Program-made: the position numbers and the translations under genes
In this document: piece after piece, positions 8,560 to 16,909 of the stretch
Position numbering within the stretch: position 1 is the stretch's first letter
Layout of the letters: the number at the start of each line of letters is the position of its first letter
Notes under the pieces: model-generated
Told to the model about the DNA's origin: nothing
Database searches by the model: none
What the model saw: only the letters and a program-made list of their open reading frames with translations
Assembly (NCBI RefSeq): GCF_019050325.1
Contig: NZ_VOMB01000021.1
Location: forward strand, 124,001-188,000
DNA from: [Mycobacterium] fortunisiensis
GTDB lineage: Bacteria; Actinomycetota; Actinomycetes; Mycobacteriales; Mycobacteriaceae
Length of the DNA stretch: 64,000 bases
Reading direction: 5' to 3'

Positions 8560-9477
8560 CTAAGCCGCGATCACCGTCTCACCGAACTGTTCGGTGGCTT
8601 CCAAAGCATGCGCCAGGCTGTCCCCGGGCAGCGTGACATGCAGCCAGGTCACCCCCAGCGCCGCCAACTTGTCGACACCGGCCAGATACTCGTCGGGATT
8701 GAAGTCGTCGGCGCCGGGATTGCCGCCCTCGAAGTTGTTGAACACGATGTCGACACTGTCCGGATCGCGACCGGCAGCCGCCAACCGGACCCGAAGATCC
8801 TCGATGCCGGCCGCCAAGGCGTCGAGTGAATCCATCGCGGCTGTTCCCGCGGTCTTGGCCAGACCCGGTGGTGCGGCGAACGGGCACCAACCGTCGCCGT
8901 GCTTGGCGACCCGGGCGCGCGCCGCGGACGTGTTGCCGCCGATCCAGATCGGTGGATGCGGATCGGCCACCGGTCGCGGATGCGCGGTGATACCGCGTGC
9001 GCTGAAGTCCTTACCCTCGAAGGTGTAGTCATCGGTGGTCCAGATGCCACGGATCACCTCGAGGGCCTCGTCGAACAGTGCAGCGCGCTCGTCGAAGGAG
9101 ACGCCGAGCGCGGCGAATTCCCGCTTGAGATAACCGACGCCGACGGCCAGGGTGAATCGGCCGCCGGACATCAGGTCCAGCGTGGCACCGGCTTTGGCCA
9201 CCACGAACGGATTTCGGTACGGCAGCACCACGATGTTGGGTACCAGACGCAGCGTGCTGGTGTGAGCTGCGGCGAAGGACATCGCCACGAACGGGTCGAC
9301 CGCGTCATGGCCGCCGGCATCCAGCCACCGTTGCGACGGCGCCGGGTGGTCGGTGAACCCGAAGCCGTCGAATCCCGCTGCTTCGGCAGCCGCGGCCACC
9401 GCGGCAATCCCGCTGCCACTCACCAGATCCGGATGGTACGGGTGGGTGTGCATCGGGTGCGTGATGCTGTACCGCAC
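8560..9477 (-). CDS. LLM-class (luciferase-like) F420/FMN oxidoreductase
   Basis: A 305-residue luciferase-like TIM-barrel enzyme (MRYSITHPMH start, GFGFTDHPAP, HPPIWIGGNT). In mycobacteria many such proteins use coenzyme F420. The start is GTG 9477, giving MRYSITHP; the frame continues upstream but would overlap the preceding gene. It is the last gene of the minus operon P450-ferredoxin-DUF1330-LLM. Substrate unknown. Confidence 0.85.
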   Translation of the reverse strand: MRYSITHPMHTHPYHPDLVSGSGIAAVAAAAEAAGFDGFGFTDHPAPSQRWLDAGGHDAVDPFVAMSFAAAHTSTLRLVPNIVVLPYRNPFVVAKAGATLDLMSGGRFTLAVGVGYLKREFAALGVSFDERAALFDEALEVIRGIWTTDDYTFEGKDFSARGITAHPRPVADPHPPIWIGGNTSAARARVAKHGDGWCPFAAPPGLAKTAGTAAMDSLDALAAGIEDLRVRLAAAGRDPDSVDIVFNNFEGGNPGADDFNPDEYLAGVDKLAALGVTWLHVTLPGDSLAHALEATEQFGETVIAA

Positions 9478-9490
9478 TGCGGCTCCCGGC

Positions 9491-9787
9491 TCAGGTGGGG
9501 AAGCCGGAGAGGATGACGCCGTTGCAGTCGGCGGCGGCCTGACGCAGCTTGACCGCCTTCTGGTAGGCATCGGAGTAGTACCACGCACGCGCGGCGTCCA
9601 CGGATTCGAATTCCAGCACCACCGTCTGGGTGCCGTGCCAGCTGCCCTCGATCACCTCAGCTTTCTGGTCGACGGCCAGGATGGTGGCCCCGGCCATCGC
9701 CTGGCCGGCCGCCTTCGCGTACTCGCCCATTCCGGCCGGGTCCTTGATGTCCTCGGTGATGATCACGTAGCCCTTGGCAGATGCCAT
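9491..9787 (-). CDS. DUF1330 family protein
   Basis: A 98-residue small alpha+beta barrel protein beginning MASAKGYVIITEDI and containing the DUF1330 hallmark segment VLEFESVDAARAWYYSDAYQ. ATG 9787 follows AGAAGGA on the minus strand and is preferred to the TTG six bases upstream. The family is linked to catabolic clusters, but its reaction is not established. It lies 15 bases after the ferredoxin gene. Confidence 0.85.
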   Translation of the reverse strand: MASAKGYVIITEDIKDPAGMGEYAKAAGQAMAGATILAVDQKAEVIEGSWHGTQTVVLEFESVDAARAWYYSDAYQKAVKLRQAAADCNGVILSGFPT

Positions 9788-9802
9788 ATCCAAAATCCTT
9801 CT

Positions 9803-10006
9803 CTACTCTGTGTTTTCGCTGATCTCGCTGATCGCCCGTTCCGGGCAGTTGTCTATCGCCTCGCGCGCCGCATCCTCCAGCCCGGCAGGCACCTCCTCCG
9901 GGTCGGCCACCGCCCAACCGTCGTCTGACATCTCGAAGACCTCGGGGCACAGCGTCAGGCACATGCCGTGGCCGGCGCACCGGTCCTCGTCAACCCGGAC
10001 CCGCAT
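9803..10006 (-). CDS. Ferredoxin, 3Fe-4S type (H-variant)
   Basis: A 67-residue ferredoxin with Cys10, His13, Cys16 and Cys54-Pro55; an extra Cys20-Pro follows the first pair. ATG 10006 overlaps the stop of the P450 gene by one base on the minus strand, marking it as the redox partner of that P450. Confidence 0.92.
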   Translation of the reverse strand: MRVRVDEDRCAGHGMCLTLCPEVFEMSDDGWAVADPEEVPAGLEDAAREAIDNCPERAISEISENTE

Positions 10007-11286
10007 CAGGTGTCGAACTCCAGGTGCAGTTCGGTCAGGCCGCGCAGGATGAACGTGGGGATGTAGTTGTAGCGCCGGTCACCGTCGGATCCGTGCTCGG
10101 CCTCGGAGATCCGGATATCGGTGGTCCGGTCCAGCAGCCGCTCGATCCCGACCCGGGTTTCGGCCCGGGCCAACGGGGCGCCGGGGCAGCTGTGGATGCC
10201 GCGGCCGAACGCCAGGTGCTGGCGGGCGTTCTTGCGGGCCGGATCGAAGGTGTCGGGATCCTCGAAGCGGCGTGGGTCGCGGTTGGCCGCACCGTTGAGC
10301 ACCATCACCGTGGTGCCCGCGTTGAGTTCGGTCTCGCCGATCGTCACCGGGCAGCGCGACAGCCGGAAATCACCCTTCACCGGGCTCTCGATCCGTAGCG
10401 CCTCTTCGATGAAGTTCGGGATCAGGGTGCGGTCTGCGCGCAGTTGACGCTGGATCTCGGGTTGTTCACACAGGACCTTCAACGCCGTGCTGAGCAGGCG
10501 CACCGTGGTTTCCTGCCCGGCCGAGAAGACATTCGTCGCCACCCGCGCGACGTCACCGACATCGGGGATGCTGCCGTCGGGGAACGTGGCCTCGGCCAGA
10601 CCGGTCAGCACGTCGTCGCGCGGATTGGCCCGGCGATCCGACACGTAATCGGAGAACTGGCCGTACAGGAACTCGAGCGGGCTGTGCGACAGTGACTCCT
10701 TGCTGGTGCTGCCGATGCCGCCGCCCGAATTGTGCTTGATGCCGTTGACGAAGGCTTCCCGATCCTCGGCTGGGATGCCGAGCAGGTCGGCGATCACCAG
10801 CAACGTGAACGGGCCGGCAAAGCCCTTGATGAAATCCCCGCGGCCGGGGGCCAGGTAGCTGTCGAGCACCTCGTCGGCCAGCTGCCACATGGCGTCCTCG
10901 TTCTCCTTGAGGCGCTTGGGCGTGATCAGCCGCATCAGCAGCGACCGGTGGTCGGTGTGGGTGGGCGGGTCCAGTGTGGGCAACTGATCGCTGAACGGCA
11001 GGTCGTTGCGGTGCTTCTCGATCAGCGCCGTGACCTCTTCGGTGCTGCGGCCTTCCAGCGACACCGGGAAGCCCGGGAACGGTCCGGTCACCGAGAGGCA
11101 GGACGAAAAGGTCTCCTCGTCGTTGTAGACCTGCACGGCCTCTTCCCAGCCGGTCACCATGGTCACGTTGTAGTGGTCTTCGCGAGCGACCGGGCACTTG
11201 TTCCGCAGCGCTTCGAAGAAGGGGTACGGATCGTCGACCAATCGTTCATCGCGGAAAAAATCGATACCGGTTGGGTCGATCGCCAT
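10006..11286 (-). CDS. Cytochrome P450
   Basis: A 426-residue P450 with I-helix AGQETT (256-261), ExxR as E295-AL-R298, and haem motif FGRGIHSCPG with Cys367. ATG 11286 is preferred because GGGAG precedes it; a longer frame starting at 11331 would begin inside the palindromic operator at 11314-11330. It is the first gene of a four-gene operon with two upstream copies of the TGAGAA-type palindrome, so it is probably repressed until substrate is present. Confidence 0.93.
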   Translation of the reverse strand: MAIDPTGIDFFRDERLVDDPYPFFEALRNKCPVAREDHYNVTMVTGWEEAVQVYNDEETFSSCLSVTGPFPGFPVSLEGRSTEEVTALIEKHRNDLPFSDQLPTLDPPTHTDHRSLLMRLITPKRLKENEDAMWQLADEVLDSYLAPGRGDFIKGFAGPFTLLVIADLLGIPAEDREAFVNGIKHNSGGGIGSTSKESLSHSPLEFLYGQFSDYVSDRRANPRDDVLTGLAEATFPDGSIPDVGDVARVATNVFSAGQETTVRLLSTALKVLCEQPEIQRQLRADRTLIPNFIEEALRIESPVKGDFRLSRCPVTIGETELNAGTTVMVLNGAANRDPRRFEDPDTFDPARKNARQHLAFGRGIHSCPGAPLARAETRVGIERLLDRTTDIRISEAEHGSDGDRRYNYIPTFILRGLTELHLEFDT

Positions 11287-11313
11287 CTGTTGCTCCCGTT
11301 CCAGCCACACATA

Positions 11314-11330
11314 TGAGAATGTGGCTCTCA
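11314..11330. promoter_or_regulatory. TGAGAA-N5-TTCTCA family operator
   Basis: TGAGAA-TGTGG-CTCTCA, one base off the consensus, lies 28 bases upstream of the P450 start at 11286. A second copy lies 73 bases further upstream. The position suits a repressor site in the P450 operon promoter. Confidence 0.6.
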
Positions 11331-11402
11331 TCTACGAATAGTAGATTTCCACAGCGTCCGTTTTGCGTCAACGTCGGACCCCGATCCATCTGCGACAAGC
11401 AG

Positions 11403-11419
11403 CAAGAATAGTATTCTCA
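11403..11419. promoter_or_regulatory. TGAGAA-N5-TTCTCA family operator, second copy
   Basis: CAAGAA-TAGTA-TTCTCA lies between the 3' end of the SDR gene and the P450 operon. Its TTCTCA half is exact and the other half has two changes. Read on the other strand its TGAGAA-TACTA matches the first eleven bases of the perfect site at 35733. Confidence 0.55.
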
Positions 11420-11423
11420 GCCA

Positions 11424-12176
11424 CTACCCGCCCAGCATCGTCAGACCCCCGTCCACGGCGATCAGCTGGCCGGTGATGAAGCTCGCGCCGGCGGAGGCCA
11501 GGAACACCAGGACCGGCCCCAGATCACGGGCCGGATCCCCCAGCGCCCCACCCAGCGGGATGGTCATCTTCATCTGCTGGTCGACGAGCTCGGACAGCTC
11601 CGGTCCGAGGAAGTCCCGCAGCCGCTGCGCACCCGGGGTGTCGACCGCCGGGGCGAGCGCGTTGACCGTGACCCGGTCGGCCGCCCAGGCCTTGGCCGCC
11701 GACCGCGTCCAGGCCTGCACCGCGCCCTTGGTGGCCGCGTACACCGCCGAGATCGGGCTGCCCATCACCGCCTCGGCCGAGCCGAAGTTGATGATCCGCC
11801 CGCCGCCGTCGCGCATGACGGCGTGGGCCGCCTGGTTGGTGAAGATCGTCGCCTTGACGTTGGTGTCCATCAGGTGGTCGATGTCCGCCGCGTCGATCTG
11901 GCCCGGGACGCCCGGCTGCCACAAGCCCGCCGCGTGTACGAGCACGTCGAGTCCACCCATTGCCCCCACCGCAGCGTCCACCATCGCCTCGACCGCACCG
12001 GCATCCCGGACATCGCACTGCAGCCAGCTCACCACCGGACGCTCAGGGGGCGGGGTCCGATGAAAGGTGCCCACCACCTGCGCGCCCGCGGCGCTCAGCG
12101 TGTCCACAGCAGCCGCCCCGATTCCCGAGGCGCCGCCGGTCACCAGAATCCGGCGGCCCTGCAGCGGTGCGTCCAT
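11424..12176 (-). CDS. Short-chain dehydrogenase/reductase
   Basis: A 250-residue SDR with cofactor loop TGGASGIG near the N-terminus and active-site YAATK (Tyr-x3-Lys) after the catalytic Ser in NFGSAEA. The C-terminal segment FITGQLIAVDGG is typical. ATG 12176 (MDAPLQGRR) is chosen; the longer frame would run into the divergent promoter. It is divergent from the TetR gene at 12242, with a palindrome between them, so it is probably under that regulator. Confidence 0.88.
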   Translation of the reverse strand: MDAPLQGRRILVTGGASGIGAAAVDTLSAAGAQVVGTFHRTPPPERPVVSWLQCDVRDAGAVEAMVDAAVGAMGGLDVLVHAAGLWQPGVPGQIDAADIDHLMDTNVKATIFTNQAAHAVMRDGGGRIINFGSAEAVMGSPISAVYAATKGAVQAWTRSAAKAWAADRVTVNALAPAVDTPGAQRLRDFLGPELSELVDQQMKMTIPLGGALGDPARDLGPVLVFLASAGASFITGQLIAVDGGLTMLGG

Positions 12177-12183
12177 GGGGAAG

Positions 12184-12206
12184 ATAGTTAGACAAACGTC
12201 AACTAT
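12184..12206. promoter_or_regulatory. Divergent-promoter operator (SDR/TetR)
   Basis: ATAGTT-N11-AACTAT, with an inner GAC-N4-GTC, lies in the 65-base gap between the SDR and TetR starts. It is an AT-rich island in high-GC sequence and the expected place for TetR autoregulation. Confidence 0.5.
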
Positions 12207-12241
12207 TTGCAAGCGCCGAATTCCTTGTTACTGTCCGCAAT

Positions 12242-12895
12242 ATGGCCAGAGGAATCGGGGTAGAGGCTGCTGACGGTGGTCAGCGCCGCGCCTCGTTCCA
12301 GCGGGCCCGATCACACGAGACAAAACGCGCGCTGGTGCAGGCCGCGATGGCGCTGTGGCGCACCAACGGTTACGCCAAGACCACGGTTGCCGATATCTGC
12401 CGGGCCGCGGGCGTGTCCCGGGCCCTGTTCTACTTTTATTTCCCGGCCAAGGAGGATGTGCTGTTCGAGGTCGGCCTGACCTCCACCCGGTCGGCGCAGA
12501 AGCAGGTGAAATCGCTGATCGAAGGCGACTACGACGTGCCGGCGGTCATCACCGCGGCGCTGCGCAGCCTGGAACGGTCGATGGCACGCAATCCCCCCGA
12601 GTTGATCGTCGAGACGATCCTTGAGGGGTACCGCCACGAACACCGGATTCTGGCCGGCGACAGCGATCCCGACACTCGGGATGCCGACATGTTCGGCGAG
12701 TTGTTCGCCCGCGCCCAGGCCGACGGCAAGCTCGGCGCTCACGTCGACGTGGCCCATTTGTCCAGGCTGGCCCAGATCCTGGTCAGCGAGGGCGTCCGGC
12801 ACTGGGCCGGCGGCGGTTTCGGCGGCCGTTCGTTCACCGACGTCGTCGCGCACGATATCGCCGCGATGATCACCGGCTACAACCTCAACATTTAG
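12242..12895 (+). CDS. TetR-family transcriptional regulator
   Basis: A 217-residue TetR protein. The helix-turn-helix spans about residues 30-75 (ALWRTNGYAKTTVADICRAA, then GVSRALFYFYFPAKEDV). The C-terminal ligand domain is not specific enough to name an effector. It is divergent from the SDR gene and upstream of the acyl-CoA dehydrogenase operon, and may control both. Confidence 0.9.
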   Translation: MARGIGVEAADGGQRRASFQRARSHETKRALVQAAMALWRTNGYAKTTVADICRAAGVSRALFYFYFPAKEDVLFEVGLTSTRSAQKQVKSLIEGDYDVPAVITAALRSLERSMARNPPELIVETILEGYRHEHRILAGDSDPDTRDADMFGELFARAQADGKLGAHVDVAHLSRLAQILVSEGVRHWAGGGFGGRSFTDVVAHDIAAMITGYNLNI

Positions 12896-12910
12896 ATCGG
12901 AGGACCCCCG

Positions 12911-14218
12911 ATGGCGTGGGATTTCGAGACCGACCCCGAGTATCAGGCACTACTGGACTGGGCCGACGAATTCGTGACCCAGGAGGTCGAACCACTCGAC
13001 CTGGCCTGGCCGCACCTGCAGTTCACCCAGCTGGACGGGCAGCGCCGGGAGGCGATCGACCCGCTCAAGGCGAAGGTACGCGAAAAAGGTTTGTGGGCCA
13101 CGCATCTGGGCCCAGAACTCGGTGGGCAAGGTTACGGGCAACTCAAACTCGCACTGCTCAACGAGATCCTGGGCCGTTCGCAGTGGGCGCCGATCGTGTT
13201 CGGTTGCCAGGCCCCCGACACCGGCAACGCCGAGATCATCGCGCATTACGGCACCGAGGAACAGAAGCAGCGCTATCTCCATCCGCTCCTCGAGGGCGAG
13301 CTGTTCTCCTGTTATTCGATGACCGAACCGCACGCCGGTGCCGACCCCACCCTGTTCACCACCAGCGCAGTTAAAGATGCGGATGGGTCGAGCTGGATCA
13401 TCAATGGTTGGAAGTTCTTCTCCTCCAACGCCGCAACCGCCTCATTCCTCATCGTCATGGTGGTCACCAATCCTGAGGTCAGCGCCTACCAGGGGATGTC
13501 GATGTTCCTGGTGCCCACCGACACCCCCGGCGTCAAGATCGTCCGTAATGTGGGCCTGTACGGCGAACGGGACAACGAAGGCAGCCATGCCCTGATTCAC
13601 TACGACAACGTCCGGGTACCGGCAGAGGCATTGCTGGGCGGCGAGGGGCAGGCCTTCGTGATCGCGCAGACCCGGCTCGGCGGCGGCCGGATCCACCATG
13701 CGATGCGCACCATCGGCCTGGCGCAGAAGGCGTTGGACATGATGTGCGAACGTGCGCTGAGCCGCGAGACCCAGGGCAGCCGGCTCTCCGACAAGCAGTT
13801 CGTCCAGGGCTACATCGCCGATTCCTGGGCGCAACTGCTGCAGTTCCGGCTCATGGTGCTGCACACCGCGTGGAAGATCGACAAGTACAACGACTACAAG
13901 AAAGTCCGCAAGGACATCGCCGCGGTCAAGGTGGTGATGCCCACGGTGCTACACGACATCGCCTGGCGGGCAATGCAAATCCACGGTGCACTCGGGGTCA
14001 CCAACGAGATGCCGTTCATGGGCATGGTAACCGGAGCCGCGGTGATGGGCCTGGCCGACGGACCGACCGAGGTACACAAGACCACGGTGGCCCGGCAGGT
14101 GCTGCGGGATTACCAACCGACCAGCGACACCTGGCCCACCGAATGGATACCCCGCAAGCGAGAGGCCGCGAAGGCGAAGTTCGCCGAATATCTGGAGGCA
14201 GAGGTGGACAACCTGTGA
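12911..14218 (+). CDS. Acyl-CoA dehydrogenase, ACAD10/11-like
   Basis: A 435-residue FAD acyl-CoA dehydrogenase. It shows CYSMTEPHAGADPT (FAD/substrate region), GWKFFSSNA and a C-terminal IHGALGVTNEMPF. At the usual catalytic-Glu position (YEGT in medium-chain enzymes) it has LADGPTEVH with Asp, as in ACAD10/11 relatives. A ribosome site GGAGGA precedes ATG 12911. Its stop overlaps the GTG of a phosphotransferase-family gene (GTGA). In animals ACAD10/11 are fusions of exactly these two domains, which handle 4-hydroxyacyl-CoA by phosphorylation and elimination, so a similar role is likely here (inference). Confidence 0.9.
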   Translation: MAWDFETDPEYQALLDWADEFVTQEVEPLDLAWPHLQFTQLDGQRREAIDPLKAKVREKGLWATHLGPELGGQGYGQLKLALLNEILGRSQWAPIVFGCQAPDTGNAEIIAHYGTEEQKQRYLHPLLEGELFSCYSMTEPHAGADPTLFTTSAVKDADGSSWIINGWKFFSSNAATASFLIVMVVTNPEVSAYQGMSMFLVPTDTPGVKIVRNVGLYGERDNEGSHALIHYDNVRVPAEALLGGEGQAFVIAQTRLGGGRIHHAMRTIGLAQKALDMMCERALSRETQGSRLSDKQFVQGYIADSWAQLLQFRLMVLHTAWKIDKYNDYKKVRKDIAAVKVVMPTVLHDIAWRAMQIHGALGVTNEMPFMGMVTGAAVMGLADGPTEVHKTTVARQVLRDYQPTSDTWPTEWIPRKREAAKAKFAEYLEAEVDNL

Positions 14219-15267
14219 CGCAACCTGATTCTGCTCCGCACCAGCGCGGTATCGACACCGCACGGCTTGCCGATTGGATGGACAACGCCGGCCTGCCCGG
14301 CAAGGGCGAGCCGACCGAAGCGCGGTTCCTGTCCGGCGGAACCCAGAACGTCATCTACGAGATCCGCCGCGGCGAACACTCCTGCGTGCTGCGGCTGCCA
14401 CCGCCGGGGGCGCCACCGGACCGGGACAAGGGAATTCTGCGAGAGTGGCGCATCATCGAGGCCCTCGACGGCACCGACGTCCCGCACACCGCCGCGGTCG
14501 GGGTGTGCCCCGACGCCTCGGTGCTCGGCCGGCCGTTCTACCTGATGGGCTTCGTCGACGGCTGGTCGCCGATGGACACTCACGGCCGCTGGCCAGAGCC
14601 GTTCAACTCCGACCCGACTACCCGTCCGGGGCTGAGTTATCAACTGGCCGAGGGTATTGCGCTGCTGTCCAAGGTCGACTGGCAAGCCCGCGGGCTCAGC
14701 GATCTGGGCCGGCCCGACGGCTTCCACGAACGGCAGGTCGACCGCTGGATCGGGTTCCTCGAACGGATCAAGAACCGCGAGTTGCCCGGCCTGGAAGTGG
14801 CCACCGACTGGCTGCGGGCCCACAAGCCCCTCGATTTCATTCCGGGCCTGATGCACGGTGACTATCAGTTCGCCAACGTCATGTACCGCCGCGGCGCCCC
14901 GGCCATCCTGGCCGCCATCGTGGATTGGGAGATGGGCACCGTCGGCGATCCGAAGCTGGACTTGGCCTGGATGGTGCAGAGCTGGCCGACGGACACGGAC
15001 AACCCAGAGCCGTCCGAGATGGGCTATGTCGACATGCGCGGCATGCCTTCTCGTGACGACGTCGTCGCCCACTACGCAAAGGTGTCCGGGCGGCAGGTCG
15101 ACGATCTGGATTACTACCTGGTGCTGGCGAAGTGGAAGCTGGCGATCGTGCTGGAGCAGGGTTTCCAGCGGGCCGGCCAGGACGAGAAACTGCTGGCCTT
15201 CGGGCCGGTGGTCACCGAGTTGATGCGATCTGCCGCCGAGCTCGCCGAATCCACCGACTATCGGTGA
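14215..15267 (+). CDS. APH-like phosphotransferase family protein
   Basis: A 350-residue aminoglycoside-phosphotransferase-fold kinase. It has FLSGGTQNVIYEI (nucleotide loop), LMHGDYQFANVMY (catalytic Asp loop) and AIVDWEMGTVGDPKLDLAW (metal-binding Asp). All kinase residues look intact. GTG 14215 overlaps the acyl-CoA dehydrogenase stop by four bases. It matches the kinase half of ACAD10/11 proteins, so 4-hydroxyacyl-CoA is a more likely substrate than an antibiotic. Confidence 0.88.
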   Translation: MTQPDSAPHQRGIDTARLADWMDNAGLPGKGEPTEARFLSGGTQNVIYEIRRGEHSCVLRLPPPGAPPDRDKGILREWRIIEALDGTDVPHTAAVGVCPDASVLGRPFYLMGFVDGWSPMDTHGRWPEPFNSDPTTRPGLSYQLAEGIALLSKVDWQARGLSDLGRPDGFHERQVDRWIGFLERIKNRELPGLEVATDWLRAHKPLDFIPGLMHGDYQFANVMYRRGAPAILAAIVDWEMGTVGDPKLDLAWMVQSWPTDTDNPEPSEMGYVDMRGMPSRDDVVAHYAKVSGRQVDDLDYYLVLAKWKLAIVLEQGFQRAGQDEKLLAFGPVVTELMRSAAELAESTDYR

Positions 15268-16262
15268 AGGCCGCCGTCTGCCCCGAGTACGGGCCGCCAG
15301 AAGTCGTTCGCGTCGAAGACGTCCCCACACCCACGCCGGCGCCCGGTCAGGTGCGGGTCCAGGTCGGCGCGGCCGCGGTGAACTTCCCCGACGTACTGCT
15401 CGTGGCCGACCGCTACCAGATCAGCGTGCCGGTACCGTTTGTCCCGGGAAGCGAGTTCGCCGGGCTGGTCACCGAAGTCGCCGGTGACACTGAGGGTTTC
15501 GCCGTCGGTGACCGGGTGACCGGCACCGGGCTGTTCGGCGCGTTCGCCGAGCAGGTTTGCGTGCCGGCCGCCGGGCTGACTCGGATACCCGACGGCGTGG
15601 ACGACCGCACCGCGGCGGCGTTCGGGGTGGCCCACCGCACCGCGTATCACTCGCTGCGGTCGGTGGCGCGGATCCAGCCCGGCGACGACGTGATCGTGCT
15701 GGGCGCCGGCGGCGGTGTGGGTTTGGCTGCCGTGCAGCTCGGGGCGGCGCTGGGCGCGAGGGTCACCGCGGTGGCGTCATCGCAGGACAAGCTCGCCGCC
15801 GCGGCCGAATACGGCGCCGCCGCGCTCGTCAACCATGCCGACGGCGATCTGCGCAGCGCGCTGCGGGAGGTGCTGCCCGAGGGTGCGCACGCGGTGCTCG
15901 ATCCGGTCGGCGGCGAGCTGTCCGAACCGGCACTGCGGGCGCTGCGCCGCGGCGGCCGGTTCGTGACGATCGGCTACGCCTCCGGCGCGATCCCCCGTAT
16001 CCCGCTGAACCTGGTGCTGGTCAAGGGGATTCACATCCTGGGCTTCCAATTCCAGGACGTGGCCCCGGACGAGTTCGCCCGCAACGAAGACGAGCTGCGC
16101 GCGCTGTTGGTCGACGGCACGGTCAGTCCGCACATCGGGACGGTGTATCCGCTGGTCGATACCGCCGCCGCGTTGCAGCACGTGGCCGACGGACGCGCCG
16201 TCGGTAAGGTCGTGATCGACCTCGGTCAGACCGCGTCGGTATCGAAATCCTTGGGCGGATAG
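15264..16262 (+). CDS. NADPH:quinone oxidoreductase-like zinc-free MDR enzyme
   Basis: A 332-residue medium-chain reductase of the quinone-oxidoreductase type: VKAAVCPEYGPPEVV start, PGSEFAGLV, and cofactor motif VLGAGGGVGLAAVQLG. It lacks the structural and catalytic zinc cysteines of alcohol dehydrogenases. GTG 15264 overlaps the kinase stop by four bases. It likely reduces an enone or enoyl intermediate. Its last 37 bases overlap the convergent gene at 16226. Confidence 0.9.
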   Translation: MKAAVCPEYGPPEVVRVEDVPTPTPAPGQVRVQVGAAAVNFPDVLLVADRYQISVPVPFVPGSEFAGLVTEVAGDTEGFAVGDRVTGTGLFGAFAEQVCVPAAGLTRIPDGVDDRTAAAFGVAHRTAYHSLRSVARIQPGDDVIVLGAGGGVGLAAVQLGAALGARVTAVASSQDKLAAAAEYGAAALVNHADGDLRSALREVLPEGAHAVLDPVGGELSEPALRALRRGGRFVTIGYASGAIPRIPLNLVLVKGIHILGFQFQDVAPDEFARNEDELRALLVDGTVSPHIGTVYPLVDTAAALQHVADGRAVGKVVIDLGQTASVSKSLGG

Positions 16263-16597
16263 AAATACTCCCGCCAGGCCGTGATCTTGCCGTCGGTGAC
16301 CTCATAGGCACCCATCACCGGCCAGCTCATCTGCTTGCCGTTCACCACCCAGTGGTCGGTGCGCTCCATCAACACCACATCCCCGTCGACGGCGAGGTGC
16401 CGGACCTCAAGATCGACGCATTCACCACCGGCGAAGAACACCTTCATCATCTCGTAGATGGCATCCCGTCCGGCCAGCTGGGGCCAGTCAGGTCCGATGT
16501 CGAACGTGGCGTCCTCGGCGAAGTGGCTCATCACTTCGTCGACGTCGTTGCGCCCCCATGCGGCGATCTCAGCGCGGACGATCTCCTCAGCGGTCAT
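16226..16597 (-). CDS. SnoaL/limonene-epoxide-hydrolase-like protein
   Basis: A 123-residue NTF2-fold protein (MTAEEIVRAEIAAWGRNDVDEVMSHF written as two pieces: MTAEEIVRAEIAAWG and RNDVDEVMSHF) with DHWVVNGKQ and ITAWREYFYPP. It resembles limonene-1,2-epoxide hydrolase, where Asp/Arg residues in such segments form the active site. Either epoxide hydrolysis or ligand binding is possible. It is convergent with, and overlaps, the quinone oxidoreductase 3' end. Confidence 0.8.
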   Translation of the reverse strand: MTAEEIVRAEIAAWGRNDVDEVMSHFAEDATFDIGPDWPQLAGRDAIYEMMKVFFAGGECVDLEVRHLAVDGDVVLMERTDHWVVNGKQMSWPVMGAYEVTDGKITAWREYFYPPKDFDTDAV

Positions 16598-16909
16598 CTA
16601 CTCCCCCATTCGCCGGTGTGCATTTACACTCGTCCATCCGACTGTAATGATGATCTGAGCACTTGCCTAGCCCGCCACCGGCCCCGGAGCGAAGATGGTC
16701 CGGCGGGCCTGGGGCTGAGTTCTGCTGCAATCGAACAATTCCCACGGTGACATCACAGATGGCGATGACACTGGCGAACAGGTCGCCGGGATAGGGGCAC
16801 GATGCTTGACCCTGGCCCGGGCCACCTGCTAAGCAGGTGCTCAGGAGAACCGGGCACATCCAGCTGAACCCAGCCCGTTTCAGCACCCTACTGCCCCGAT
16901 GGAGGCCTC
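16598..16909. other. Intergenic region upstream of P450
   Basis: A 312-base gap between the divergent SnoaL-like and P450 genes, with no convincing coding frame. It holds TTACA-N14-TGTAA at 16624-16647, near the SnoaL-like start, and a strong palindrome at 16823-16839 listed separately. It is the likely promoter region for both genes. Confidence 0.6.
16823..16839. promoter_or_regulatory. Palindromic operator upstream of P450
   Basis: CACCTGCT-A-AGCAGGTG is a perfect 8-1-8 palindrome 70 bases before the P450 start at 16910. The symmetry and spacing suit a dimeric repressor. It does not match the TGAGAA motif. Confidence 0.5.
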
